Shown: one piece after another, positions 44,894 through 58,443 of the stretch
Layout: each line of letters starts with the position of its first letter
Numbering within the stretch: position 1 is the first letter of the stretch
Source: Parascedosporium putredinis
Taxonomy: Eukaryota; Ascomycota; Sordariomycetes; Microascales; Microascaceae
NCBI GenBank assembly: GCA_949357655.1
Contig: CASHTG010000019.1
Location: forward strand, 1,240,001-1,304,000
Direction of reading: 5' to 3'
Length of the DNA: 64,000 bases
The notes under the pieces: generated by a model
Databases searched by the model: none
The model's input: only the letters and a program-made list of their open reading frames with translations
Told to the model about the DNA's origin: nothing
Translations under genes and position numbers: made by a program

Positions 44894-47455
44894 GGCCGTG
44901 GTTTTGAAGGGCCTTCCTTGGTCAATATTCGAGGTCCTGATTAAGCGTACTGCTCGGCGCTAATACCACTTTCGCGCTTTGTTGGTGCTTCGCGTGGAAA
45001 GATTATTAGTGGCTCGTGCGAAATAATAGATCAATTGCCAGGGCTTCGCGAAGCGGGAAGCAAGAGGGAAAAAAACAGGCCGGGGCTGTGGTTCAGATGA
45101 AGAATTTTGTTCGCCGAGCGGCCAATAACAGCTAGCGAGCACAAACAAAAGCGCCCACAAAGGGCGGGGTTGCACGACCAGGGTCGAAGAAGAAGGTTGC
45201 TCGTAATAAATAGAGGGCAGCACGGCGGTGGTGTGTTGAGCCACAGACAGCTTAGATGGTGGGGTCAGTGAGCTTTCGTGTAAGCTACACCTTTTCACCC
45301 TCCCCGCGCTGGTTTTGGCGGCGATGAGGTGATGACAGCTAAGGGTCAACGAACAGGACCGACCCTTCGCAAAAGGGACGCACAGAGGACCGCTGGGAAT
45401 GACAAATATTAAATGAACCGCGATCGGCTGGGTTCAAAGGACAAAACGGGAGAAAACGCGAGATCAGGTCCTTGTGAGGTATGGGTCTGCGTGAGAAATA
45501 GGTCGGCACATTGATAAGTTCGACATTTGCTGAGTAGGTTGGGCCGCAAGCGGTTGTTTCCGGCCAGGGGGTGGTCCTCGTGGCGAAATCGAAGAACGAC
45601 AGGTGACTAGTCTAGAAAGGCCGGACCTCTCGATGCCCCGAGTCGATAAAGGGCGCCTAGAATCTTGGGGGTCGACGTGATGGATCGAACGCGAGGTGTG
45701 GGATTCCCACGCGAATCTCGTCACTATGATGCTTAAACCCACACACGTGCTGAGAGGCCGAAGAAACGGTAGGGCTGAGCAGAAGAGCGAATCGCCGGGT
45801 CTATCTGTGATACCTCTGGGCCGATGGGTTGGGTCATGCAGCTTGGGGAGAAGCGCAAAGAATGGATTGAAGGACGGAGCCCGTCGACGGGCAGGATAGT
45901 GTGAGAATGGAAGAGTGAGGCGGGTAGGTTGGAAAGTGTTAAGATGCTCTGCTTCGGAGTGCGGGTGCAGTAACACGCACTAGCAGAATCAATGGCGTCG
46001 ACACATTCAGGTCGGGGTCCAGATTGGGTGGGATGCTCCGGCGTTTATATGCGCGACGCGGTTGCCTCCCCTCCAAACAGAAAACAGGGGCGCACACCTG
46101 TCTCTTTCCTGATTCGGTTAAGTAGCATCAGAAAAGCCACACCTCTGGTCTTGCTTCTTTCCTTCCGCCTCCATGGCAGTGACCCTGTGGACAGGTATTA
46201 CCTCACTACCTGCACTGCAGTCTTCCTCGATTCAACCTAACGGCAGGCTCTCGACCGGGGTACCTCACTGCCCACAGGAAATCTAAAGGCCATCCAAGTA
46301 CCAATATTCTTCCCGCAATACTTTTGCGCAATCTCACATGTTACACGCCTGCAGCCCGGAGCTCTCTCTCTCACTCAGCCAACACCAGTCAGAGCTTTCT
46401 GCTCAGCAAGGTAATTTCGCGTGGCGATCTCTCGCTCATCCTCCACGTCGCTGCCCGTGAGCATTGGGAAAAGAAAAAAATTATCCCACAACGCGTTGCT
46501 TCCCCAATCGGTCTAGAGATGGTTTAGCATCGCTCATTTTACAAGTATCTTCCCCCTTCCTCCGACTACCTTTTTTGTAGTTGTTTCATCCGCCCCGTTG
46601 TGAGGTGGTGAGAGAGGAGAAACCTCAGCTCAGAATGGAGCGTACTGCATCTCAGCCTCGTCTTATGTGCCTAACCTCCCTGCTGCCTGCGCCTGCGCCC
46701 GCGTCGGCGTGTGTTCTGTTCCATCTTTTTCTTTTGTGGGCTCCTCATTTTTCTTCCTCTCTTTTCCTCCCCGCTTCTACTCCTTCTAACTCTGCTTATT
46801 TGCAATATCCACCTTTTGCGGTCGCTGCTGCTCATGCAGACCGCCTTTCGGACGGAAAAATCCACCATTGACGCGTTAAAATCCGCAGTGGTAACCTACT
46901 TGACAGGCGCCGGCCTAATTGGAGGGGGCGGCGATCGCTACCAGGAATGCGGTTAGGGTCTCCAGCTCAATGCCATGGGTGATGAGGAACAAACGTAGAG
47001 CTTTATAAACGTTTCTCCCGAGGCCAAAGATCCTCGCCGTCGGCTACGAAACCGAGCGCACGCGCTCTGGGTTCTTCCGCGCGAGGTTGCCGATGACGGT
47101 TTTACTTGATCTAATCTGACATGGCTTGGAGAAGGACGTTGGCCTGCCCCAGGACTTTGAAGTGCAAACGCTTCTGGCTGCTTGGCAGACCATGCTAACG
47201 TCTGCACCGTGTGGTCTGACCCCTTGAGATGACGCTCACGAAACATTTCTTTCATCTAAGATATTCGTATGCTATTTTATAATTGATCAGATGAACGTTT
47301 ACTTCTTAGGAGTCTAATGATGCTGTTATATTTGCACACCCTCTTTCTTTCATCAAGCACGCGCCCTATAAAGATGCCAAACGGAGGAACAACAGTGTTG
47401 AGATGCGACGGAATCGATGAGCATACGACCTCCCATCATGGCGAAGGGCCCGCCG
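44894..47455. other. Gene-poor stretch upstream of BUR6
   Basis: No gene recognised. The left end should hold the BUR6 promoter; the right end is the 3' flank of the hydrolase gene. The frames present (for example 45464-45976) have no family resemblance. Confidence 0.5.
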
Positions 47456-48782
47456 TCACGCCAGAATCCGAGTGATGGAGTTCGATAGAATGCGCATCTC
47501 CTCTAACCTTCGTTGCTGGCTGCTAGCGAGGAAGAAGGAGATGATAGGCCAAACATGAAGGCTTCTATTTCCCGCTTCGCGCTTCTCCACACGGACTGGA
47601 ACATTGAGCTCTGTGAGACGACGTATCATTGTGTGTACATCGACCGCGAGCACCTCGTCTTCTCCATGCCAGACGACGTAGCCAAATTTGGGGCCCTGCT
47701 CACGCCAGTTTCCTTGTATCATGGTGGAAGGGAGGCTTTGCTCAAGACGCCCCTCTGTCTGTGTCCGGAGCATAGAGTTGAGCGAAGAAATGAAGCCTAT
47801 CCACGGAGATATAATCACTTGTTGACTCTTGATGGTCGCCAGATATCAGAGTGTACCATGGCGATACTAGCACGGCTAGTGCTGGCGCCCGGCTCAGGAT
47901 ACCAAGCTGCTGGGCCCGTTGAGTATGAAGATCTCTAAGGAGCGTCAAAGCCAATGTGCCGCCGGCAGAGTCGCCCATCAGGCAAACCCGATCCTTGGAT
48001 TTGGCTACCGATAAGACGTGGGCGTAGCCGTTTAGGACTTCTTGCGGCTGAGTGGGGAATTGCGCAGCAGGGGCGAGTATACTCGATAGCAAAGATGTAA
48101 GGATTCTTAAACGTATCACGCAGCATCGAGTGGAGCGCTATAAGATACTCGAGGTAGAACGAGGGCGAGCCCATAATAAAGCCTCCGCCTGCGGATCGAG
48201 TTAGATCATTTGAGGCAAATGGCAACGGGACTCATGGCACCGGTGGCTAACTCACCGTGGATATAATACACTACGAGATCAGGATCCTCATCGGGGTCTT
48301 CCTTGATCCAGATGCCTTTGACGGCGGGGTCAACCTCGTGACCTTCATAGTCTTCACAAGTCACGGGGGACCAGAAAAAGAAATGACGAAGCATGCGCCA
48401 TCTCAGAAATGGGCGGACCACGCCCCGACCGAAGAAGGCTCTCAGGATATCCAGAGGCAGGTTTACATGGGACCAACGCGTGCATTGCACCGCAATAACC
48501 TCAAAGGCCGAGGCCGTGCAGGTAAACTGGTCCGGGGCAATGACGTTGAAGCCCCAAGCAAAGAGAAGACGCCGGGCCAGTAACAGGGGAATGTCGAAGA
48601 CTTGCTTTCTCGTCAGCACTTACTTTTGAGATGGTCGGGTGATGACGGTGTTTACCTATCAAGGGGACCGCCCGCAAGGCATGTCTTGCGGTCCTCCAGA
48701 AGCCGACTGTACGGATAAGGTGAGCAGCGAGAAATATGCAAAATACAATACAGTCCACCGAGTTTATAGGGCCAAGGAGCAT
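47456..48782 (-). CDS. Alpha/beta-hydrolase (HSL-type esterase/lipase), frame-broken
   Basis: The ATG at 48782 opens a hydrophobic N-terminus (SVDCIVFCIFLAAHL), a likely membrane anchor. Exon 1 ends at 48656 (GATAG|GTAAAC); exon 2 ends at 48256 and exon 3 starts at 48188, joining VVYYIHGGGFIMGSPSF. This contains the HGGG oxyanion motif of hormone-sensitive-lipase-type esterases. Further signs are the nucleophile box GDSAGG, WHGEDEVL with the acid residue, and a late His (HVWP) as the third triad member. It ends SITRILA at 47456. Breaks lie near 48090 (EYT-LAPAAQFP), near 47760 (QLYA to LRTQTEGRL), and near 48600 around the exon 1-2 join. The substrate cannot be told. It stands alone in a gene-poor stretch, so it may be accessory. 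Confidence 0.78.
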
Positions 48783-51700
48783 GGTGGAGAGGGAGAGGTG
48801 GTCGGGTTTGCGCCGTCAGGAACTTGGCTTCTCCTCCGCGGGCACATAGCGATCCAGGATGGAATGGAAGCTAGAAGCCTTTGCTCTTTGGAGGAATACC
48901 CTAGCTGAAGGATGTACACAAGGATTGAGCAAGCATAAAGCCTTGTGCCACGCGTCTGATACTTCAAGATGGATGAATTGCCAGGCGAATCGCTCCTCGG
49001 TATCAATGAATTTGCACGCTTGGTCCGCTCTGTCGTGCTCATGTTGGGCTGAATGCTGGCTCATTAGGTAATGGCCTGAAGCGATCACCCCATTGCACCT
49101 TCCTCTGAAACAAGCCTGCTCCTCGCCCTTTGCGGCTTCCGTCATAATCATGGATTTTGCTTTTCTCCCCAGCACATAGGCCAGGCCAACATTGCTCTTT
49201 TTAGACATGAACTAGGGCGTGCTTGGATAGAAAAAGTCAACCCTTCCCTTTCCCGAGCAGACTTGACGTCGATGGTTTCTCCAGCGCTAAAAAGAAAAAA
49301 AGGTTAAAAAACGAGCCCGTCATCACGACCGACGGTTGACTGATTGGTTAGCCCTACTAATATGGACCAGCCCTCTATGCTCCCTGACGGTATGCTGTGT
49401 CGTCGAATAGCTACTACTTCATCAGGGCACGGCGGCGCCGACAATTATAATAGTCATATATGGTCTTAGAAGGAACATGCCCAAGGATATTCCGCTGTGA
49501 CAAGGATGATGTTGCGTGGACATGCCTCTCCTCCGATAATCGTCAATTCTTCAGACTTGATGGGCCGGCCTTTCACCTTCACCTGCATGCACTAACGAAG
49601 GGTCAACTGGCGCGAATTAGGCTGACCAACACGCTCAGACGACCTTAGCTGAGGTGCTATAATGGGGGTCCTCTGACTGTTTTAGTACTATCCACGCACC
49701 CTGTCTTCGATTATAGCCCCTGCAGGCCAAGGACGCAGACTCAAGCTGTAGAGTGGGGTTGCGCATGCTGGGCTCGAAGATCGGATGGGTGAGACGGCAG
49801 CTGGCGCTCACTTTTGCTATATTACCATATTCTGCTCTTGTTGCAATGGCGAGTGACTCCACCCGCGAGGACGAGACGATAGTTCTACGGGGTTGTTCAG
49901 GTTTGATGGGGCGCAGGGCAGGTACCATGCTACATACAGGTACGTACGCATCCGACAAGAGAATGTCGACGAGATATGCTTGGTTCCACATCTCTTCTAA
50001 AACTAATATCGAGGGGATAAACTCATTGGACTGGTATTCTGGAATGCCGCTTGGGGAGAGGGTTTCTGGTTCCGCACCTCGCCCCTGCCAAGGTGGGAGG
50101 AGACTGTACCAGTGCTTGGGGCTAATAATAACTCGCAAAGTGTCGGAGACGGAGGATATTAGCGTGTTGGCCGTAAAAGTTCAGATAACGGGCCGTCTTA
50201 TGGCTGATCCACCCTTGATCCATCCGCTCCTCCTACCGACAAAGAGTTGGAATCCCATCGGCTCTGCGCCTCGCTCGCTGAAGGAGAGGATGCATTTGTG
50301 GTGCAACTGATACTTGAGACCCATTTCTCTCAACTGAAAACGGAAACAGGGGTCAGGATGACGTCCTTGCTTCCTTGCTTCTCTGTCTAGTGTGATGCAT
50401 CGATGGATCGATGATGCCGAGGTACATACATACGCTATCGTGCTCCGGGAAAGACACAATGTAGTGTATGCGGGTCGATAATATTTGATTACAAGATTGA
50501 CGAATTTCTACCACTGCGAGCTGTCCTGGCAGCCTGGCCAGTGCTCGTCTCCCTGAGTCTCTCCTTCATAAGGCTGCAAGGTGCCAGCTTCATCTAGTGG
50601 GTGGGATTATTACCCGTAGTATTATCGTTCTTCCCTCTATCCCCTGTCGGTATCAGATAATAGTTGGGTGTGTCTTTTTAGTCTTGCCCCCTGAAGATTG
50701 TGAGACAAGATGAACCGAATGCATGTTGCTGTTGGGACTTTGTTCTCCGCATCTTCGAGCTCTGCTTCTCTGCCTCGCCTCGTATTTGGGCTGCTGGCCC
50801 CAATCCTTCTTGCCGTGAAAGATTTGCGTGAGCGGGCAGGACGAATGTGGTAGATGGCCTGTCCAGTACACAGCCAACTTGCTAGATGCTAGATGGACCA
50901 CCTCTTGGGTTACATACGTTATCTCTCTCCTCAAAGATGCACTGGCCGGGGTTCATCTTCGATTTCCTCCACGAGCGTGCTTTAATTTTATACTAGGCCG
51001 CGCAAGCTGCTGCGACGGGTCATGTTGAGGGAGCCATTCAGTTGAGCCATCAATGTATGTACCGGAGAGAGCGGGCTGTGGAGAGGGCGAGGGTCAGCCA
51101 GTCCACCTGTTCGCTAGGCGAGTTGGCGAGGTCCTGCACGTATTACTTCGCGGTTGAGAGAACAGAGGTGCCTGGACATCCTTCAATCAACGGGACTTTG
51201 GACTGTGCTGTCAGCACTGTTGCCCCTGGATTTCTTCGTCGACCGACAAGGGTCTGGTCGTGGAGGGCAGGTTAACGCGATGTTTCAGGATCCTTACCCG
51301 CAAACTTGACCACTGGTCACGTCCAGCGCGCCTTTCCCCTTTCAGAAGATCGAACGCCATTCGGGCGACGGAGAAGCCCTGATTGGGTAGAGCGCTCGTC
51401 CGGGCATGATATTCAGAGAAGAAAAGCCTCGACTTCAATTGGGGGACTGTTCAAGATATTTTTCCTTTCTTTTTCACTTTTGTGTCATGGGATTGAGAGA
51501 GGGGGGAAAGGGGGAAGGGCGAGAGTAGTCAAGGGGGAAAGAAAAGGCGATACCCAGGAGCTCGGGGCTTTACTGAAGGTGATTGGTGTTCAGGAATGGA
51601 TGGATTGATTTATCAAGCCGTATCGACTGATCGCTCGAGGGTGATGGAGAAACCTGGTTAATTTCTCTTGCTGTGTTCAACCGGAAAATGATTCCGTGTC

Positions 51701-54700
51701 AAAGTGATGTGATGAACGGCCAGGTCTGCCCCCATTTGCAGAGCAGCTCCTGTCGGTTTTTGCTTTCTGGTGTCACCACAAGGTCCCTTTTGTTGGTACA
51801 TGCAATAGGTTTCGGCACCCAGTGAAAATCCAACATTGATCAATGGGTCAATTCAATTTCTTGCCGTTCGGTAGCACTCAGTTGCGTTCGCAATTACGGC
51901 ACTCAAGCCTCTGGCGACTCGGCTGGACCAGGACAACGCAAGTACATGATGATACTGGGGCCGGTACTTCCAACCTAGAAGGCTACGGGTTGATCCAGCT
52001 GGTGGTGCAACCCGGGGATGGCTTCACGAATTTGTACTTCGTAGCTTGACCAGACCTGATTGGGAAGCTAGCGAACGACGCTTCTCGAAGAAATCCATTT
52101 TTCTCCAGCGTTGACACTCACTCGTTGCATGCCCGCGCGGCCTTTGAAACATAGTGGGCTCCACACAAGCAAAACCTCTGTGTCTATGTAGCCACCTGCC
52201 TACTGAGAATCTGGGGAAGAGGGACTCGCAAGCCTGCACGTCCTGCCGACAGCCTAGGTGTATCTATCTTGGTGCAGTGCGACTGCTGCTGGGCCTAGTT
52301 CTCTTGTCGAGCGTGTCGGCTGCAAGGCACACGAGTATCCTTCGTTGCGCCCGGCCCCTATTTTTCCAACATGTTGGACCTGTGCGGCGTCACAGCGCCT
52401 CATCAGTTAGGCCTTGCCTTCACGCATTGTCCCCTTCCATACCTTTCCCACCACCCCTTGGGAGAGATAGAAGGGCTCCGGCCGCGGCCGGTGCGTGGTC
52501 GGATAGAGGCGGCGAGAGCTTGGTCAACGGTGATCGCCCCGTTTCCCGACGAAGGCTACGGTTTGGCCACCAAGGTAGCATCTTGCCGTGGCGTGGCCAT
52601 GGTAGATCTGCCACTGTGCTGGCAGTTCTCAACGCCCGGCCAAGACATTTTCTGGGGTTGTCACTTTGCCTCGCCCTGGCCTGCTCCCGGTTCAATTCGG
52701 ATGCATTGGCTTTGATGAAGGGAGTGTATAGAGAGAATGAGCTTCGAGAGGAGAAGCATTTATGGGCATGGCGGCATGGCAGCGGCTAAGCAGCGTTCCC
52801 CTCACTTCTCTCTTGAGCTTGAGGACGAGACCCGTAGATGATGGGCGGGCCCTTCAAGTCAATTGATATGCTGTTAACCGTGACCCTGGGGCATCGTCGG
52901 GGAGGGGCAAGCCAAGGCCTAGTGCTACGGCTGCAAGACAGGAGGGCGGCCAGTGGTAGGACAGCAGTAACGTGAGGGCGAATGAGCGAAGGCGAGACGA
53001 TCGAGGCATGAAGCGCTCACGAAGGAAGCTTGGACAAGGTGACACGATCAGCGCCATGCTGGACCAGTTTGGCGAGTGGAAGCATCTTTGAGATGTCGAC
53101 TCAAACGGAAACCCCTTGATTGGCGAGGCAAGCAGGAAGGTCTAGAGGTCAGAGGTATGCAACTCGCGTCTGGCCGGAGAGCAACAGGTTGGATTATCCA
53201 GTCATATCCACCAAGTGATATTTCTCCATCACCACGAAGGGATCCACACTTGGCAGTTTCCCCGCCGCAGCCCCTAAAAACTGAAGCACGACTCCATTGT
53301 CCGTTTCACACCATTTCTCATGCCTGGCCCTCTTGCCCTCGTACTTGTAATATCGACAGTGTAGATGCGTTGAGGGACGCCAGAGACATCCCAGGTACCT
53401 GGCTGGAGCTTTGGCGTACTCTCGACGTACATGTATCATGCCGAGGAGAGGGGATTGGGGGAACGGTGCCCACTCTCATCGCCTGTGCATTTGTACTGTG
53501 ACAATCTCCCGACTCGAGCTGGAATGATGCGGTACCCTTCCAAGTACCCTGCAGGGCGGAGTCTTGCTGCCCCCAGCCAGGAGGGTACCTTGGCTCTGCC
53601 AATCGTTGTACAGGCAGGTAGTGGAAGAAGCAGGCACGAGGCAGATAATAATCCTCATTCGAGGGACCAGCTAACAAACGGCAGGAGCCATCCTGTCCTC
53701 TTTACACGCCCCAATTTTCGACTCACCTCGCCAGAGCCACGCCCAGGCAACTTGGCCTTCCCCACCAAACACCGGGCTTTCATTTTTGAACCGCATTCAC
53801 CATCCCCGACAGGAGAGAGCTGCTCATAGCACCCATTCCACCTGGCACCTAGGGCGTTGCGCAATCCACTCTTCTAACCTCCACCACTCCCTCCTTTGCT
53901 CACCTTCAACACTTTCTTATTTTTTATTTTTTTCCTCTCCTTCCTCCTCCCTCCCTTTCCCAAGGCTCATCAGCATCGACTATTCCTCTTTTAATGATGC
54001 CTGTACATTCATCGTAAATCTTTTTATTTCATTTGGATCTCTCAGTTTTTTTAACTCTTTATTTCCCCCGAATACTTTCCATCTTGACGTATCATTTGCC
54101 CTTGGCTTATTTCTTCTGGCCTCTGCGAGGAAGAGAAACTCCCACCAAACCGAATCCGCAAGGACCTGAAGTTTCCACAAAGAATCTTTTGACGAGAGAC
54201 TGTCATCACCCACCACAATCATCAGGACGCACTCTTGGCGACTGTGCAATCTCGACAAGCATTCTTCGACCGACCTGAGGACCGTTTATACTTAAAACTA
54301 ATTGTCTTTGGAGGTGTTCCGACAGGCTCGTGGCAGCTAATGTTCTAGTTAACTCGACGTCCGGTCTTGAAAGACGTCAGCGAACTAAAATTTGCCTCTA
54401 CCCACCAAACCCTTCAACCCGCCATCCAACGTTTGCCATCATTTTTCCTCGCCGTGGATCTTTCTTCCATCTTAGACGCTCCTTCGCTGTCACCCGTGTG
54501 CTTCCTACGCCCCTCTTTCCGTCTTGAGGGCCATTTGCGTACCTGAAAATCTCATTTCGTCGTCTCCGATTAGACAGTGGGCGCCTCCGCACCACGACTG
54601 TGGCTGCGCCTTCGCACTCCCTCCTAGATACCATTACTATTATACCGGCATACCGAGAAGAGTTTTCCGCGCCAGCTTATGGCCGTAGCCCATGCGGCCA

Positions 54701-54715
54701 TCCAAGTAATCGATA
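48783..54715. other. 6-kb gene-poor stretch
   Basis: No gene I can name. Open frames on both strands overlap at 49635-50459, with 185 codons on plus and 167 plus 92 on minus; none matches a family I know. A 211-codon frame at 52154-52789 has a hydrophobic patch (LLLGLVLLSSVSA) but no start context or relatives I recognise. From about 53870 to 54160 the + strand is CT-rich, which fits the promoter and long 5' leader of the PUF gene. A TCAATTGAT palindrome lies at 52859-52867. Confidence 0.5.
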
Positions 54716-57700
54716 ATGTCCACTTCTAGATCTGATCATTTAGCATTTGGCTACCCTCAGCCATCCGCCCAAGGTCGCTCGACATCACCTGCGACAAGCC
54801 ATTCCCTAGTGACCCCACTGGCGGTACTATCCCCCTTCGATCTCCCTTTGGCCTTGCTGCCGGAGCTGTTGGCTCTGGTAAGATGCAGAACCCAACCCGA
54901 TCCGGCGCCGGCTCACCCTCCGATATGGGTGGCTCGGGGAGGCTCTTCCCGAAACGGTATGTCATCCTGGACCTGTTCTCTATTGCACCCTCCCCAATTG
55001 TTTCTCCTCGGCATTACGGACAGGGACTAATTCTCACTTTTGAACAGAGCCCGCGAAATCCAGGCCCAGGAAGGTATCCCTGGCCTGCCCGTGAACCCCT
55101 GGGGTGGTCCTCCCACCAGTGGAAATTCCACGCCGCTCCGCGAGAACATCCCCGAATCTCCTACCGATGGGTTTCCAGACTTTGCCCAGCTCCCTTCGCA
55201 GGAGGCGAGCCTTCCCCAGACTCGACGCGCCCGTGCCGGGACCGTCCCATCTCGCTTCTCCCCGGCGGTGCAGGCAATGGTCTCTTGGGCGTTGCCGGAT
55301 TGGCACCTAGCACTGCCTCTCGCCCCATCCCGGCAGAACCGCAATACAAATCGCCTTCCCCGAATCTTGAGCCTCCTGGGCTCCCCGGTTCGAGCACCCT
55401 CCTTTCCCGCTTGCGCGCCGGCTCGATGCCTCAGCGCAGCCCCTTTGGCGCGTTGCCCGGAACCAACTCCCCTTTGGTCCATCTCTCTTCAGCAGCGCCT
55501 GGAACCCTGGCATGACCCGTGAGCGGGGGCTACACTTGCTAGTATTGCGAGCATTGGATCCAACGGCCCGAGCTCCCCTGCCCAGTCTGCCTTTTCGCGG
55601 GACGGTGGTGCTGATAGCGACGTCCACATGCGAACGCTTGATTACCTGGGTCTAGCGGAGACTCCCCAGCCTCCCCGCGCGCAGCTTGCCACACCCTACC
55701 TCAACTCATTTGCTCGAGCAAACCGTTTCCGATCGTATTCTGTGAACAACAAGGACAAGTATGATGATGACGAAGAGGATGATTACGATGGCAACGGCTC
55801 GGCCTACGATCCGCACTATGCTGTCGCACAGCTTCAGGACCAGCTTGCTGCCACCAATGCGGCCATTCATAGCCACAACATGGCTGTACAAGCTTTTGTC
55901 AGCCAGGCATCTTTGAGGCCCCGTGCCCGAACCGCTGGTGTTTTAGACACGCCCGGCAGCCGACTTCTGAACACGTATCTCTCGAGCGGTCAGGGCGTCG
56001 TACCTAATTCTATCATTCCTACCGAGATTAGGCTTCCCGACGAAAAGGACTTCGAAGACCTCCCGCAAGCCGTTGCTGCCATGACTATCGGCAGGTCGAA
56101 CAGCCGCAACGCTGCCCTCCTCGGTGCAGATGACCCGCCTGGTCTCGAAGGCCCGACGAGCGCTCTTTGGCTTGGAAGCATTCCCACCTCTACCACAACC
56201 TCGACTTTGAACGAAATTTTCAAGCCATTTGGCTCTATCCTCTCCGTCCGAGTGTTGACCCACAAGAATTGCGGTTTCGTGAACTATGATCGCGTGGAAA
56301 GCGCAATTGCCGCTCGGAATAGCCTGAACGGCAAGGAGATCTTCCCTGGGTCTGGATGTGTTCGTATCAATTTTGCTAAGCCTGCTTCGGCTTCTAACAC
56401 CCCCGGTCACGATGGCCTATACCCCTCCCTAGCCCTGACCCGTTTGGAAAGGGCCAAGATGGTGCTGCGCAAGGCAGTGGTGGCGCTGGAGCTGGGACCC
56501 CCAAGGGCGTGTCGGGCAGTGGTGCTTCGGGTGCCGTCTTGTCGCCGACTCTTCGACCCCTCAAGGATCTGTTTCAACAAGTTCTTGAAATTGTTAAGCA
56601 GTTTGGCGCGAACGAGGAGGATAAGTTCCGGGCCTCGAACAATCTCAAGTCGGCGATTGACTACAGCACCTATGCGGACGAGATCCCCCGGTTGGTGAGC
56701 CGTCTCACACTAGAATCCACGATGCGCCCAAGTTGAGGGACATCCGAAAGAAGATTGACAACCAGAGCCTGTCCCAAGGCGAGATCGAGGCTATTGCCAT
56801 CGAGATGCTTCCCGAGATTGCCGAATTATCATCCGATTACCTTGGCAATACAGTGGTTCAGAAGCTCTTTGAACACTGTAGTGACGATGTCCGGGATGCC
56901 ATGCTCGGCGAGATTGCCCCTCACATGGCCGAGATTGGTGTCCATAAGAATGGCACCTGGGCTGCCCAGAAGATTATTGATGTTTGCAAGACGCCCCACC
57001 AGATGTCGTTGATTGTCGAGCACCTCAGGCCCTACACAGTTCCGCTATTCTTGGACCAGTACGGCAACTACGTACTCCAGGGATGCCTAAAGTTTGGCCA
57101 GCCTTTTAACGACTTCATCTTCGAGACGATGCTGAGCCGGATGTGGAGACGGCCCAGGGCCGCTTCGGTGCGAGGGCCATGCGTGCGTGCCTCGAGAGCC
57201 ACCACGCGAGCAAAAACCAGCAGAGGCTTCTGGCGGCCACGATTGCCCTTCATAGCGTTCAGCTGGCGACCAATGCCAACGGCGCGCTCCTCCTAACGTG
57301 GTTCCTGGACACTTGCACGTTCCCCCACCGACGAACCGTCTTGGCCCCCAGCTTGTGCCTCATCTTGTACACCTCTGCACGCACAAGGTCGCATACCTCA
57401 CCGTCTTGAAGGTGATCAATCAGAAGACGGAGACAGAGGCTCGTGATGTGATTCTCAAGGCCTTGTTCTTTTCCCCTAACGACCAAGTGCTGGAAGCCAT
57501 CTTGAGCGACCACTCGTGTGGAGCGACGCTAATCTTCAAGGTCTTGACCACGCCATTCTTCGATGACAGTATCCGTACGCAGGTCGTAGAGACAGTGAAG
57601 GCTGTCTTGGTTCGCATCAAGGCTCAACCCAACCAGGGCTATAAGCGCTTGATGGACGAGGTAGGCCTCTCAACCCGTGCATCGGGTGGCGGGAGCTCGA

Positions 57701-58443
57701 ACCGTGAGCACAGCTCTGGCGGAAACTCCAACGAGCACCGCCAACGACCCGTTTCTCGAGGAGCGAGCCATCATCATCACCACGGACAAACCGGCCATGC
57801 GGCAAACAAACAATTTTACAACAGCCACAACGGTCCTGCGAGCAATCCGACAGGTTACGACGTGGGGTACAGCAACCAGCGCGCCGAGGGCCCAGATGCG
57901 GGTCTTCAGCCCTTCCCTTCGTTGCCGAACCAGTCGCAAATGTATTCCCAGAGCGGAAACGGACAGCTTCCCCGCAACCTATGAGCATGCCTCCCCTCCC
58001 TTTCCAGCAGGGCATGCCCCCGAGGGGCAACCCGTCTGTCAACAACTTCTTCCCACCGATGCAGGCAGGCTACAACGGTTTCAACCCAGCCGGGTCCTCT
58101 CTCGACCATTACCGTAGTCAAGGTTTGCCTAACAATGGCCCCATGCCCCCCGGCGTCCAACCTCCTCCCCAGCTTGGCCCAAGCCAGTCGAGCTTTGGGC
58201 CTCCGCCTGGTTTCGGAATCGGGGTTTGCCTGCGATGGGTGGATACAACAATGGCTATAGCGGAGGGATGGGCGGCGTTGACGGAATGCAAAATATGGCA
58301 TATATGCAGCAGGAGCAGGTTAACGCCAGGCGTGGCCGGGTAAGCAGCCCCTACATTCCTTGCTTTTCTATCTTCCCTTCTCCCTAGCTTTGTTGAGGAC
58401 AAGTGATTTGGAAAAAAAAAACTAACACCTGCCGCAGAGATGA
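54716..58443 (+). CDS. RRM + PUF repeat RNA-binding protein (Jsn1/Puf1-like)
   Basis: A Pumilio-type regulator of the Jsn1/Puf2 subgroup, which binds 3' UTRs and controls mRNA stability and localisation. The ATG at 54716 starts MSTSRSDHLAFGYPQPSAQG. Intron 1 is 54957-55047 (AACG|GTATGT, ACAG|AGCC), and a last intron at 58340-58437 leaves a two-codon exon (AGA TGA). Order: a low-complexity N-terminus, an acidic run (DKYDDDEEDDYDG), an RRM (LWLGSIPTS as RNP2, NCGFVNY as RNP1), PUF repeats (SSDYLGNTVVQKLFEHC, HKNGTWAAQKIIDVC, DQYGNYVLQGCLKFG), and a C-terminal Q/P/G-rich tail. Single-base losses recur: 54804-54806, 55469-55472, near 55525, near 56450-56530, near 56700, near 57137, 57343-57347, 57978-57979 and 58221-58224. 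The repaired length is about 1200 residues. Confidence 0.9.

Noticed and set aside
48816..49208. 130-codon minus-strand frame upstream of the hydrolase as a separate gene or its 5' exon
   Set aside because: No recognisable motif, and the hydrolase has a good start at 48782 with its own anchor segment.
52154..52789. 211-codon plus-strand frame with a hydrophobic patch as a secreted protein
   Set aside because: The hydrophobic patch is internal, the rest is Arg/Pro-rich, and the overlapping frames are equally long.
53786..54169. Plus-strand frame upstream of the PUF gene as a separate gene
   Set aside because: It is the translation of a CT-rich leader, full of Ser, Phe and Leu, without motif or splice signals.
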